NCBI GenBank assembly: GCA_033557465.1
Contig: CM066033.1
Span: 593,060,438-593,124,437 of the forward strand
Length of the DNA stretch: 64,000 bases
Source of the DNA: Ichthyophis bannanicus
Lineage: Eukaryota; Chordata; Amphibia; Gymnophiona; Ichthyophiidae
Direction: 5' to 3'
Positions 43,413 to 54,331 of this stretch are shown here, in pieces. Position 1 is the first letter of the stretch, and every line of letters begins with the position of its first letter. Both the position numbers and the translations under genes were made by a program. The notes under the pieces were generated by a model that saw only the letters and a program-made list of their open reading frames with translations, was not told where the DNA came from and did no database searches.

Positions 43413-45491
43413 GTGGTGGTTGGAGACTCTCTTCTGAGGGGTACTGAGGCGTCCATCTGCCGACCAGACTTGATGTCCAGAGAGGTATGCTGTCTTCCTG
43501 GTGCCAAAATCCAAGATGTTACAGGGAGTTTGCCGAGACTCATCAAGCCCACTCACTATTACCCAATGCTGCTAATCCATGTTGGAACAAATGATACTGC
43601 CAGGTATACCTCGGAATGTATCAAACGTGACTTCATGGCTCTGGGACAGAGGGTGAAGCAGTTAGGTTCACAGGTGGTGTTCTCTTCAATCCTCCCTGTT
43701 GAGGGGAAAGGCCAAAGCAGAGAGGCTCGCATCCTGGAGATGAATGCATGGCTGCGTGGATGGTGTCATCGAGAGCGTTTTGGTTTCCTAGACCATGGGA
43801 TGCTGTTCCAAGGGTTGCAGAGCAGAGATGGCATCCATCTGTCCAAGAAAGGTCAACGCATCTTCGGTAGTAGACTGGCTAATCTACTGAAGAGGGCTTT
43901 GGGGATAGGTGAAGAAAGCCCCCAGGTAAGTGAAAGCCCCCAGGTAGGTGATACATTAAATACCTTTATGGAAATGGGTAACAGGGGTAACATATGGAAA
44001 GCAGTGTGTATAAATGCCCGTAGCATGGGAAATAAGATCCCTGATGTTGAAGCTTTGGTGGGAGTGGCTGACTTGGATTTAGTGGCAGTTACAGAAACAT
44101 GGTTCACAGAAAACCATGACTGGGATGTAACTATACCTGGCTATACTTTATTCAGAAAGGACAGGGTAGGAAGAAGGGGAGGAGGAGTGGCACTATATGT
44201 AAAAACTATTAAAACTTTGGAATTACAGAGCTTAAAAGGGAGAGAGGAGGCACTGTGGGTTAAACTAGAAAGAGGGAAAGAGAAATCTATTTGCATTGGT
44301 GTGATATACAGACCTCCCTCACAAGAGGAAGAGGTGGACAGAGAGTTAATTGAAGATATACGCAGCACTACTAGGAAAGGGGAAGTGCTACTGATAGGAG
44401 ATTTCAATATGCCAGATGTTGATTGGCAAATTCCTGCTGCAGTATCATCTAGAAGTAAGGAGATCCTGGATTCTCTACAGGGAGAACTATTCAGGCAATT
44501 GGTAACAGAACCCACACGTGAAGGGACCATACTGGACTTGGTGCTTACCAATGGTGAAAGTGTTTCTGATGTTGTAGTGGGAGATCATTTTGCATCCAGT
44601 GATCACCAGATGGTGTGGTTCAGTATTAGGACTAGGGCTTTTAGAATCCATTCCAAGGTGAGGCTCTTAGACTTTAAGAAGACTAACTTTGCGAAGATGG
44701 GCCAATACCTCAGGGAGTCGTTAGTGGGATGGGAACAGCTGGGGGATGTAGAAAAACAGTGGGCAAAACTGAAAGGGGATATTTTAAGGGCAACCAACCT
44801 TTTTGTTCAAATGGTAAATAAAGGCAAAAGGAAAAGGAGACCGCTATGGTTTTCTAAGGAAGTAGCTGAAAAAGTGAAGAAAAAGAGGGAGGCCTTCATG
44901 AAATACAAGAGATCACAGAGAGAGGAAGACAGGCATCTGTATTTGGAAAAACTTAGAGAAGCTAGCAAAGTAGTCAAGAAGGCAAAGATTCAAAAGGAGG
45001 AGGAAATAGCCAATGCAATAAAATGGGGGGATAAGACATTTTTCAGATATATTAGTGAGAAGAGGAAGGGCAAAAGTGGTATTGTCAGATTCAAGGGTGC
45101 AGGGGGGGAATATGTAGAAGCTGATAAGGATAAAGCAGAATTGCTTAACAAATATTTTTGTTCTGTGTTCACAGATGAAGAACCAGGAGCAGGACCTCAG
45201 AAAACACCCACAAATAGGAACAGAAGCGAGGGACATCTTGAACAATTTTCAGAAGACTGTGTTCGTGAAAAACTAGCTCAACCTAAAGTAGACAAAGCGA
45301 TGGGACCGGATGGGATATACCCGAGAATACTGAGGGAACTTGGGGACGTTCTAGCAGCTCCACTGACTGACCTTTTCAATGCCTCATTGGAGTTGGGAGT
45401 GGTGCCAAAGGACTGGAGAGAGGCTCATGTGGTGCCCTTACACAAAAGCGGAAGTAGGATGTGGTTGAAAACTACAGGCCAGTTAGTTTAA
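43413..45491 (+). pseudogene. CR1-beta esterase-endonuclease-RT start, in one frame
   Basis: A 692-codon frame. Residues about 1-170 are an SGNH/GDSL-type esterase: VVGDSLLRGTE (block I, Ser), LLIHVGTNDTA (block III, GTND) and RDGIHLSKKGQ (DGxH). In CR1 this domain is usually in ORF1. From about residue 195 comes the apurinic-like endonuclease: CINARSMGNKI, VAVTETWFTENHDW, GVIYRPPSQEE, LIGDFNMPDVDWQ, FASSDHQMVWFS (catalytic SDH). RT begins near residue 620 with AMGPDGIYPRILREL. A frameshift near 45455 ends the frame; RT continues at 45461-46000. Confidence 0.88.
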
Positions 45492-45969
45492 CTTCGGTGG
45501 TGAGTAAATTATTGGAAACGCTGCTGAAAGAGAAAATAGTGAGGTTTCTGGTGTCCAGCGGATTACAGGATCCGAGGCAGCATGGATTCACCAGAGGCAG
45601 GTCTTGTCAGACAAATCTGATTGATTTCTTTGACTGGGTGACCAGGGAGTTGGACCGAGGGAGAGCTCTAGATGTGGTGTATTTAGATTTCAGTAAAGCC
45701 TTTGACACTGTTCCTCACAGGCGACTTATAAACAAACTGAGCACCCTAGGGATGGACCCTAAAGTTACTGCTTGGGTTAGAAATTGGTTGGGTGGGAGGC
45801 GACAAAGAGTACAAGTAAATGGAGCTCACTCTGAGGAGAAGGATGTTACCAGTGGTGTGCCCCAGGGATCTGTCCTTGGTCCGATTCTTTTTAACATCTT
45901 TGTTAGTGATATAGCGGACGGGCTGTCGGGTAAGGCTTGCCTCTTTGCAGATGATACCAAAATCTGCAA
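45461..45969 (+). pseudogene. CR1-beta reverse transcriptase, cut by CR1-gamma
   Basis: Continues with MVENYRPVSLTSVVSKLLET, HGFTRGRSCQTNLIDFFDWV, YLDFSKAFDTVPHRRLINKL, GVPQGSVLGPILFNIFVSDI and the catalytic FADDTKIC. The interruption falls inside the next codon (Asn). It resumes at 47956 with NRVDTQEGVDNM. Joining is in frame at both edges, apart from the insertion. Confidence 0.9.
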
Positions 45970-47723
45970 ATGCCAAAATATGTCAAATGCAAGGCATTGA
46001 TAAGGCAGGCAAAGGGAGAATTTGAGAAGAAGCTTGCTGCGGAAGCAAAAACACGAAATAAAGACCTTTTCAAGTACATTCGTAGCAAAAAACCTGTGAG
46101 AGAGTCAGTTGGTCCATTAGATGATAAAGGGGTTAAAGGAGCACTAAGAGGCGACAAGGCGATAGCGGAGAGACTGAATGAATACTTTGCTTCAGTCTTT
46201 ACTGAGGAAGATGTAGGGATGTTACCCATGACTGAAGTGGTATTTAAAGTGCGGAAGAATTGAAGGAAATATCGATACATTGGGAAGATGTCTTACAACT
46301 ATTAGATAAACTGAAGAGTAGCAAATCACCTGGGCCGGATGGTATACATCCAAGGGTGTTGAAAGAATTGAAATATGAGATTGCAGACCTGCTATTAGTA
46401 ATCTGTGAACTATCATTAAAATCATCTCTAATACCTGAAGATTGGAGGATCGCCAATGTAACACCAAATTTTAAAAAGGGTTCCAGGGGTGATCCGGGAA
46501 ACTACAGACCGGTGAGCCTGACGTCAGTACCGGGAAAAATGGTAGAAACCATCATAAAGAATAAAATTACTCAGCATGTAGATAGTCACGACCTAATGGG
46601 AGACAGCCAACATGGCTTTAGACAAGGAAGATCTTGTCTTACTAATCTGTTATGTTTTTTTTAAGGAGTGAATAAACAGGTGGACAAAGGTGAGTCGGTT
46701 GATATTGTGTATCTGGACTTTCAGAAAGCCTTTGACAAGGTCCCTCATCAGAGACTTTTGGCAAAACTAAAGAGTCATGGGATAGGAGGCAGTGTACTGT
46801 TGTGGATCAGGAACTGGTTAAAAGATAGAAAGCAGAGGGTAGGGCTAAATGGCCAATTTTCCCAATGGAGAAAGGTGAATACTGGTGTACCCCAGGGATC
46901 TGTGCTGGGTCCGCTGCTTTTTGACATATTCATAAATGACCTGGAAAGTGGAATAACGAGTGAGGTTATCAAATTTGCAGATGACACAAAACTATTTAAA
47001 GTTGTTAAAACCCAAGAGGATTGTGAAAAATTGCAAGAGGATCTTGATAAATTGGAAGACTGGGCATCAAAATGGCAGAAGAAATTTAATGTGGACAAGT
47101 GCAAGGTTATGCACCTAGGGAAGAACAACCCAAACTATGGTTACACGATGCAAGGTTCCACATTAGGAACCACCACCCAGGAAAAAGATTTAGGTGTCAT
47201 TGTGGATACCATGTTAAAACCCTCGGCCCAGTGTGCAGCGGCAGCCAAGAGAGCAAATAGAATGCTAGGTATGATAAGGAAAGGAATGGAAAATAAAACA
47301 AAAGATATTATAATGCCTCTATATCGTTCCATGGTGAGACCGCACCTTGAATATTGTGTGCAATTCTGGTCGCCGTATCTTAAAAAGGATATAGCGATTT
47401 TAGAAAAGGTTCAGAGAAGAGCCACCAAAATGGTAAAGGGGATGGAAGGATACTCCTATGAGGAAAGGCTAAAAAGGTTAGGGCTCTTTAACCTGGAAAA
47501 GAGACGGCTGAGGGGAGATATGATAGAAGTCTATAAATTAATGAACGGAGTGGAACGGGTAAACGTAGATCGATTGTTTACGTTATCAGAATATAGAAAG
47601 ACTAGGGGACATGCAATAAAGCTACAGGGTAAACTATTTAAGACTAATAAAAGAAAATTTTTTCACTCAACGTGTAATCAAACTCTGGAATTTGTTACCG
47701 GAGGATGTAGTAAAGGCTGTTAG
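45970..47723 (+). pseudogene. CR1-gamma ORF2 (RT and C-terminal domain)
   Basis: Begins in the region before RT (ERLNEYFASVFTEEDVG). It changes frame near 46260 (KSSKSPGPDGIHPRVLKELK, NYRPVSLTSVPGKMVETI) and again near 46655 at a T-run. The last part (46668-47723) is a clean 351-codon frame: IVYLDFQKAFDKVPHQRLLA, NTGVPQGSVLGPLLFDIFIN, the catalytic KFADDTKLFK, MHLGKNNPNYGYTM, MVRPHLEYCVQFWSPYL and RATKMVKGMEGYSYEERLK. The RT core is well preserved. Confidence 0.9.
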
Positions 47724-47953
47724 TGTAGCTGGGTTTAAAAAAGGTTTGGACAAGTTCCTGGAGGAAAGGTCCATAAACCATTATTAAGAAGTGACCGAAG
47801 ATATCAGTGCTTGACCCAGTACAAGCATTGTGGAACTTGTGTCTCTTGGGGAAACTGCTAGGTACATATGACCTAGATTGGCCACTGTTGGAAACAGAAT
47901 ACTGGGCTTGATGGACCTTGGTCTGACCCAGTATGGCATATCTTATGTTCTTA
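45970..47953 (+). mobile_element. CR1-gamma, inserted in CR1-beta
   Basis: A 5'-truncated CR1 of about 2 kb ending 'tcttatgttcttatg'. TGCAA is present on both edges (45965-45969 and 47954-47958). The TG could belong to the element end, so the true duplication may be as short as CAA. It is the same orientation as CR1-beta but a different subfamily, shared with CR1-alpha and the CR1 in DIRS G. Confidence 0.9.
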
Positions 47954-48544
47954 TGCAATAGAGTAGACACCCAGGAAGGTGTAGATAACATGAGGAGGGA
48001 TCTAGTTAAGCTTGAAGAATGGTCTAGAATTTGGCAGCTGGGATTTAATGTTAAAAAATGTAAGGTCGTGCATTTGGGCTGCAGCAATCCAAGGGAGCAA
48101 TACAGTATAGGAGGTGAAGTACTTTTGTCCACTAAAGAAGAGCGGGACCTAGGCGTGGTTGTGTCTGATGATCTTAAAGTAGCTAAACAGGTAGAAAAGG
48201 CGACGGCAAAAGCTAGAAGGATGCTTGGGTGCATACGGAGAGGAATGGCTAGCAGAAAAAAGGAGGTGATAATGCCTCTGTATAAGACTTTGGTGCAACC
48301 TCATTTGAAGTATAGTGTGCAATTCTGGAGACCGCACCTTCAAAAGGATGTGAATAGGATGGAGTCGGTGGAGTGGGTGGCTACTAAAATGATTAGTGGG
48401 CTTCATTATAAAGCATATGAGGACAGACTTAAGGATCTTAATATGTACACCTTAGAGGAAAGGCGGGATAGAGGTGATATGATTGAGATGTTTAAATACC
48501 TCCGAGGCATAAATGTTCAGGGAGAGAGAGCCTCTTTCAATTGA
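47954..48544 (+). pseudogene. CR1-beta ORF2 C-terminal part
   Basis: Encodes NMRRDLVKLEEWSRIWQLGF, KKCKVVHLGCSNPREQYS, ERDLGVVVSDDLKVAKQV, TLVQPHLKYSVQFWRPHLQK and LNMYTLEERRDRGDMIEMFK. It ends at 48544 by a stop just before the usual C-terminus. The usual continuation (RGHGMRVKGDRFRSDMRKYF, ERVVDPWNSLPVEVVE) is readable in another frame at 48541-48753. Confidence 0.87.
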
Positions 48545-48816
48545 AAGCAAGTTCTGCTACGAGGGGACATGGGATGAGGGTGAAGGGAGATAGATTCAGG
48601 AGTGATATGCGGAAATATTTCTTTACGGAAAGAGTAGTGGATCCATGGAATAGTCTCCCAGTGGAGGTGGTAGAGTTGAGGACAGTAACTAAATTCAAAA
48701 AAGCATGGGACCAACACAGAGGATCTCTAAAGGTAAAAAGTGGACTGTTGTAGTTGTTGATATGGAAGAACAGACTAGATAGGCCATGTGGTCTTTTTCT
48801 GTCATCATGTTTCTAT

Positions 48817-49067
48817 GTTTTCCACTTAAATGCATAAGAGCGTCTTGTGGAAGGCTTCCTGGAAGCATAAAGGATATCCTTTACCTGCTGGGAAAGGTTA
48901 AGACCATGAAGTTCTAGCCTTTCAGCAACCAGGCCCTGAGATGCAGAGACTGGGGATTGGGATGCCACAGCATCCCGTCCTCTTGAGAAAGGAGATCTGC
49001 AGCAGATCCTAACTCCAGAGGCGGAGCTTGAGAGAGATGTAGGAGCAGAGGGTACCACATTTGCCAT
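48817..49067 (-). pseudogene. DIRS D tyrosine recombinase, N-terminal segment
   Basis: Encodes GLVAERLELHGLNLSQQVKD and ASRKPSTRRSYAFKWKT, equivalent to DIRS A 1800-2000. The next codons are on the far side of CR1-beta at 43384. Confidence 0.87.
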
Positions 49068-49101
49068 GGCCTAACTTGGAGCTATGAGGATCATATGACC
49101 T

Positions 49102-50762
49102 CTATCTCTCTGAAGCTTGAACAGGGTTTGGGGAATTAGGGGAATGGGTGGAAAGGCATACAGGAAGTCCTGACCCCAATGGAGGAGGAAAGCATCCCTG
49201 GCTTGACAACCCTAAACCGGAATTCTGGAACAGAACCGAGGAAGTTTGGCATTCAGCGGACTTGCAAAGAGGTCTATATAAGGGGTTCCCCAAATTTGAA
49301 AAATTTGGGCCACCTGGTCTGCATGGAGAGACCATTCGTGTGGAAGCAGAACTTGACTGAGTCTGTCTGCCCAAGAGTTTTGAATGCCTGGAAGATACAC
49401 CGCAAGGAGATGAATCTGATGCTCTCTGGCAAGGGCCCATAGTCGTAAAGCTTCGTTGCAGAGCAACAGAGAGCCTGTTTCGCCCTGCTTGTTCACATAG
49501 AACATGGCTACTTGATTGTCCATTTGAACTAGGACTGTCTTGTAGCTGAGCTGGGTGTGGAATATTCGAAGAGCAAGGAAGATTGCTCTGAGTTCCAAGA
49601 GATTGATGTGGAGATAGGACTGCTGTGGAGTCCAGGTACCCTGGGTGAAGAGGCCTTGCAGATGGGCTCCCCAACCCACCTGTGAAGCATCTGTTGTTAG
49701 AGTGGCTTGGGGTGGGGGTTGCTGAAAAGGAGACCCCACCAAAAGGTTTCGGGGTGACTGTCACCATTGGAGGGACAAAATAAGACGATCTGAGTTTACT
49801 ATTTTGTCTGACAGGCAACCTGACGCCTGAGTCCACTGAGTGGATAAGGTCCACTGGGCTGCCCTCATATGGATTTGAGCATAGGGAACCACATGCACGG
49901 TGGATGCCATGTGGCCTAGCAACTGTAACATTTCCCAAGCAGTGAGGTGAGGCTTTAGCACTGCTTGGGAGGCTAACTGTACAATGCGAAGGCAGCGGGG
50001 TTGTGGAAGGAAGGCCCTTGTCTGCCTGGTATCCAGCAGAGCTCCTATAAACTCTAGGGATTGAGTGGGAGCAAGGTTGGATTTTGGGAAGTTTATGACA
50101 AGTCCCAAATACTGAAGGATGTGCGAGAGAAAGCAACCCTGGCCTCTGGCTCTGAAGGGGCTTGAATGAGCCAGTCGTCTAAGTAAGGGAAGACGAATAT
50201 TCCCAGGGTGCGAAGAAATGCTGCCACCACAGCCATGCATATTGTGAACACCCTTGCTGCAGAGGCCAGGCCAAAATGAAGAACCCTGTATTGGTAGTGC
50301 TGCCCTTGAAAGAGAAAGCGAAGGAACTTTCAGTGAGTTGGATGGATGAGAACATGAGTGTACGCATCCTTGAGATCTAGAGAACAAAGCCAATCCTGAC
50401 TCTGAAGGTATGGCAGCAGAGTTCCTAGAGAAATCATTTTGAACTTCTCTTTGAACAGGAATTTGTTCAATTCTCTGAGGACTAAAATGGGTCTGTGCCC
50501 TCCTGTTTTCTTTGGAATAAGGAAATAGGGGGAGTAAAACCCTGTATCCCGTTGGGGAATGGGTACCTCTTCTATTGCCCCTTGAGCAAGGAGCACAGTG
50601 ATCTCTTGACCTAACCAGTCGTTGAGAGAGGTCTGAGAATTGAACTGCCTTACTACTGTAGGAGGGGGCATGCTGAGGAAATGAAGCTTGTACCCCCTCT
50701 CTTACAATAGACAGAGTCCAATTTTTGCTGTTATCTGACCCCATCTGGGGGCAAAATGACAT
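49102..50762 (-). pseudogene. DIRS D reverse transcriptase-RNase H, frameshifted
   Basis: RT leader and fingers are at 50330-50671 (GFYSPYFLIPKKTGGHRPIL, DWLCSLDLKDAYTHVLIHP). The palm continues in other frames, with YLGLVINFPKSNLAPTQSLE in 49761-50136. RNase H is at 49212-49742, with TTDASQVGWGAHLQ, LLELRAIFLALRIFHTQL and VQMDNQVAMFYVNKQGETG (TDNQ has become MDNQ). The AsLALRIF here shows that the TGA of DIRS A at 2533 replaces an Arg codon. The linker WGTPYIDLFASPLNAKLPRF is present. A second, unrelated frame is open across the same DNA (49102-50136). Confidence 0.85.
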
Positions 50763-50779
50763 AACCTTCCTGGGATGGT

Positions 50780-52600
50780 GCAGGGTTCTGGGCCGTTCAG
50801 GGCCAGGAAGGCAAAGTTCTCTAGATAGGAGTCAAAGTCCCTGTGGAGGCTGAGTCTGCTGAGCCGGTTGAGGCTTAGCTGCTTTTGGCTTCCTCTGTCT
50901 AGGTTGTTGCTGCTGTCCCTTTTGGGCAGACTAACCTAAACGATGTCCCTGCTGGGTATAGGAGGGATAAAACTTTTTCTTCTTGCTGAAGAATGGTTTC
51001 TTAGAGGATCTTTTCCTCGCAGGATCAGCTGTAGATTTAGACAATCTATCAAAATTGATATTGTCATTATCTATCTCATTAGCTTTTTCCTGCCAATTCT
51101 TCCTAAAGAGATTCTCTCCTGTGCAAGGAATATTCCCTAATTTGTCCTGTACCCAAATTTCCAAGTCAGATGCCTGGAGCCAGGAAATCCTACGTGCACC
51201 TATGGCAATGGCAGAGGTTCTGCTTATACATTCAAAGCAGTCAAAGGCTGCACGATTCACAACCTTGGAAACATCCTGAGCATGCTTGACAAGGGCGAGA
51301 TAATCTTGCCTTTTATCATCAGGAAGGAGAGGGCTCAAGCTCTAAATCTCCTGTGACCTCTTTAAGGAACATTCCCATATACAAGATATAGGAACGGATC
51401 CTAGCAGAGAGCATGGAAGCCTGGAAGGATCGACGTCCAAAGGCGTCAAGAGTCCTACACTCACGTCCTGGAGGATTAGATGCATGCCTTTTTGCACTCT
51501 TTATCCGTCTCATGGCTGACTCCACCACCATGGAATGGTGTGGTAATTGAGTCTTCTGAAACCCAGGACAAGGAAGAACTCGATACATGGTGTCGAGTCT
51601 TCGAGAGTGAGGAGATGTGGTCAGAGGTGTTTCCCACATCCTTAACAAAAGATCATGCAAGATCTCATGAATAGGTAAGGTGGCTGCCTCCTTGGGAGCC
51701 TTAGGGTATTGTAGGATTTCTAATTCCTTTGCCCTAGGCTCTTTTTCAGGAGCCACTGTGATGGAAAGACCTCGGGCCACATCTCGGATAAAATCCTGAA
51801 AGGACATATCCTCTGGTGGAGACATGCTACACTGAGGAGAAGAGGAATCCTCAGGAAGAAGTACTCTGGTATTGGCAGAACTTTCAGTCTTCAGACTCAT
51901 CTGAGTCAAAGTATCTCCGATCCCGGTGATCGTGCAAGGCACGGTACCCGTATCGATCGAAGTCGGCATCGGAGTGGTCCGGTACCGACTTGTCGATGCC
52001 GGATAGAGACGCACGACTCGGTCCTGGTAAAACACCTGCTGATGTCGATGTAGTCTGTGCTAGTACTGGTTGAATTGTCTGATGTGGTTTCAGGGGCATC
52101 AAGGCCTTGAGAAGAGCCGCCAGACTGCATTCAATAGCCAAGAATCTCTGGTCTATCGACGCTGCCGATGCTTGGGTATTGGTGCCTCGAGAACATCCTG
52201 GAGCCCCGTTAGTGCTTTGGAAGCCGAAGCCTCCCGCCGGGGCAATTTTGCCCGTGGAAGTCCCTCAAGGGCAACGCCAGAGGCATCTCGATGTTTAGAA
52301 GGAGATCTACCCTTTGAGGACCGGCTAGATTTATGTTTAGTTACCTGAGATCCATGGGAGGAAGATGAAGCCCTGGTGGACGTCGATGCCATGGAGGCTG
52401 CATCGGAGGTAAAAAGGGTGCTAAGCTTAGCAGCTCGATTTTGCCAGCCCCTTTTTGACATCATCCCACAGGCAACACACTCTGAAATAGAGTGATCAGG
52501 ACCTAAACATTTGAGGCACCACTCATGGGTGTCGGTGATGGAGATGGTACTGCCACACTTAGAACACTTTTTAAAACCTGAAGCGGGTTTTTCCATTCTG
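50780..52600 (-). pseudogene. DIRS D gag-like zinc-finger protein, frameshifted
   Basis: Starts MEKPASGFKKCSKCGSTISI at about 52600, with the same Cys pairs as DIRS A (CSKC, CLKCLGPDH, CVACG). The middle block DMSFQDFIRDVARGLSIT and the PGFQKTQLPHHSMVVESAMR block are at 51319-52035. The C-terminal block WVQDKLGNIPCTGENLFRKN, with SKKKKFYPSYTQQGH, is at 50931-51338. Two frame changes are seen. Confidence 0.82.
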
Positions 52601-52829
52601 AGGGAAAAAGGTGGGCCTAGTGCCCAAAATGGCAAGTGGCACCTGAGAAGAAAATTACTGGAAAAAGACTCCAGAAGAAAGTTTTTTTTTTTTTGAAAAA
52701 AATTAAAGAACCACCGGCGGTACCGGTATAGCGTCGAGGGAAGGCAGACGTGACGACAAAAAAGAAGTATAAGAATGGAATTTTTCTGCGGTAAAAGGAT
52801 GTGCGCCTGTCGGCTCCGCGGAAAACAAA

Positions 52830-52994
52830 GAACTGGAGAGGGACAGTTGGGAAAGGAGGGAAGGCAGCACACAGGCACTGTGGGATGCTCCCAAAAGCTT
52901 TCCTATTGGACGCTGGGGAGCGTTCCCGCGCAGGCTCTGTCGGTACCGACGATACCCATATGTGAAGACTACATTCCTGCTTGTTTCTGGAGAT
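52830..52994. repeat. Left ITR of DIRS D
   Basis: Inverted match to 26880-27000, ending 'ttgtttctggagat' at 52994. CR1-alpha resumes immediately with 'ataccatttcaggcatggg'. Confidence 0.87.
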
Positions 52995-53290
52995 ATACCA
53001 TTTCAGGCATGGGTAAATTCCCTATATCTTCTTCAATAAAGACCAAAGCAAATAATTCATTTACTCTCTCTGCTATGGCCTTGTGCCATCTTAGTGCCCC
53101 TTTTACCCCTCTATCATCTAATGGTCCAACTAACTCTCACAGGTTTTTTGCTAAGAATGTACTTGAAAAAGTTTTTATTATGCATTTTTGCTTGCACAAC
53201 AAACCTTTTTCCCAAATTTCTCTCTTTGCCTGCCTTATCAATGCCTTGCATTTAACTTGTCAGTGCTTATGTTGTGAGTGTACCTTTCTA
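52995..53290 (-). pseudogene. CR1-alpha, upstream segment
   Basis: Reverse complement parallels 45985-46235 of CR1-gamma: a KARKGEFEKQLA-like basic region, a KKPVRE-like block, and the start of the FAS(V/S)FTEED(I/M)G block. The frame is broken, so only the nucleotide-level match is reliable. Confidence 0.78.
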
Positions 53291-53342
53291 CACTCCCTTC
53301 TCTAGACTAGAGCCTGCATGTCACTTCTGCTTTGCCAACTTG

Positions 53343-53376
53343 TCCTCTACTACTACTACTACTATTACTACTACTG
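53343..53376. repeat. (TAC)n microsatellite
   Basis: About eleven 'tac/act' units with one 'att' interruption, between CR1-alpha and the L2 fragment. Confidence 0.85.
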
Positions 53377-53990
53377 AATTCTCAATGTAGCACGCCCAGG
53401 AAATCATTCACACTAGTCACATACAAGACTATCATAAACCTATTTAAGATAAAACAGCACACATCAGCCAACAGCCTCCACACGCTCATACAACCAGAAA
53501 CCAGCGCACGTCCTAGAAGAAGTCAAACACGCAACCGAGTCAGTACCCCAAATGAATACAAGCACACACGCAAGGACACAACAGACAGAGCTCTCTCCAT
53601 GGCTGCTCCAACAATATGGAACAATCTACCGGACGATCTAAGGGCAACTCCAGACCTCAAAGACTTCAGAAAACAGCTGAAAACCATGCTGTTCATAGAG
53701 CACTATGGTCACATCACATAACCTAAGAGAATGTATAACAGCACTCCAAACCTCCTAACACTGTATGTATATAAAATGTGTTTTTAGCACCACTGTAAAT
53801 AGCCCACCTTGTACATAGCTCAAGCAAATCAAGCACCCAACACAGCCCTCACACAACTAAGTTTCACCCTCACTGCATGTATAACACACCCACTTTACCT
53901 GATTGCTTGCTGTGATACCACCTTGATTATTAAGATAAGGCGGTTTAGAAATACTGTTAAATAAATAAATAAATAAATAAATAAAATTCA
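53377..53990 (+). mobile_element. L2-clade LINE 3' end
   Basis: Encodes the last 70 or so residues of an L2 ORF2: MAAPTIWNNLPDDLRATPDL, KDFRKQLKTMLF, then a stop near 53721. The 3'UTR ends 'aagataaggcggtttagaaa' followed by seven ATAA units. It is a different subfamily from the L2 copies at 19257, 33201 and 56325, whose 3' ends contain 'aaatagcgcggtata'. Confidence 0.85.
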
Positions 53991-54187
53991 TCACAGATAA
54001 AGATAAAGACTAGTCCAGTTCATATTGAAACTAGGCACACTGAACCACAAAGTGAACCAGACTGGATCAGGCCCTAAACTAACAAGAAGCGGGGAGGTAT
54101 TGCTTCTTTTATCCATAAAAGCAGAGGAATAAGATAACATTAAAGATATGTTAGTGATGGTACATATCGCAGGAATAAGATGCTTAC

Positions 54188-54331
54188 TGTGCACAGGCAG
54201 GAGCACCATTAACTTCAATCAGCCAGACCTTCAGCGCCTTGTCCACCATGAAGTCAAAGCCGAAGAGCTGGAAACTCTGGTAGGGGAGGTGTTTGGTGCT
54301 GACTGCAGGCTCTATGCACGCGAGGCAGCTT
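54188..54331 (-). CDS. TTL: Tubulin-tyrosine ligase, penultimate coding exon
   Basis: 144 bases. The first base completes a codon, 47 full codons follow, and CA at the end begins the Gln codon completed at 15046. Encodes [20 protein letters not shown], then [20 protein letters not shown]. This is the ATP-grasp catalytic region of TTL. The Glu and Asn of IEVN are known metal/ATP-binding residues of the family, and FGFDFMVD supplies a conserved Asp. The acceptor is tttctcctctcacag before AAGCTGCCTCG. The donor is CACA|GTAAGC. No stop or shift is present, so the exon looks functional. The intron to the next exon is about 39.1 kb. Confidence 0.94.

Larger units (their letters stand above)
43385..48816 (+). 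mobile_element. CR1-beta, inserted antisense in DIRS D and split by CR1-gamma
   Basis: Segments 43385-45969 and 47954-48816, about 3.4 kb of one CR1, 5'-truncated in its esterase region. The 3' end 'tctgtcatcatgtttctatg' is typical of CR1. It sits in the YR gene of DIRS D: the left flank '...caccatatggtaaac' and right flank 'ttttccacttaaatgcataa' are neighbours in DIRS A (1770-1805). Confidence 0.9.
26820..52994 (-). mobile_element. DIRS retrotransposon D, host of three further insertions
   Basis: Four segments form one A-type DIRS of about 5.6 kb: 26820-27126 (right ITR and start of ICR), 32923-33200 (rest of ICR, YR end), 42531-43384 (YR) and 48817-52994 (YR start, RT/RH, gag, left ITR). 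The breaks are filled by DIRS B, an L2 LINE and CR1-beta. Each break falls at the homologous place in uninterrupted DIRS A. ATA lies at both outer edges (26818-26820 and 52995-52997). The left end keeps the full palindromic terminus missing from DIRS A. Confidence 0.9.
25980..53290 (-). mobile_element. CR1-alpha, split by the DIRS D composite
   Basis: Two pieces, 25980-26819 and 52995-53290, are consecutive parts of one minus-strand CR1 ORF2. The left piece encodes DFQKAFDKVPDERLLAKLKS and the WRKVNNGVPQGSV block. The right piece carries the stretch just upstream (compare 46000-46250 in CR1-gamma). Across the gap the reconstituted order gives '...ctgaaatggtat' then 'aggtgatgcatcggaagaa', the usual CR1 order. 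The 26 kb between them is therefore one later insertion with its own insertions. CR1-alpha abuts the left-ITR end of DIRS G. Confidence 0.85.
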
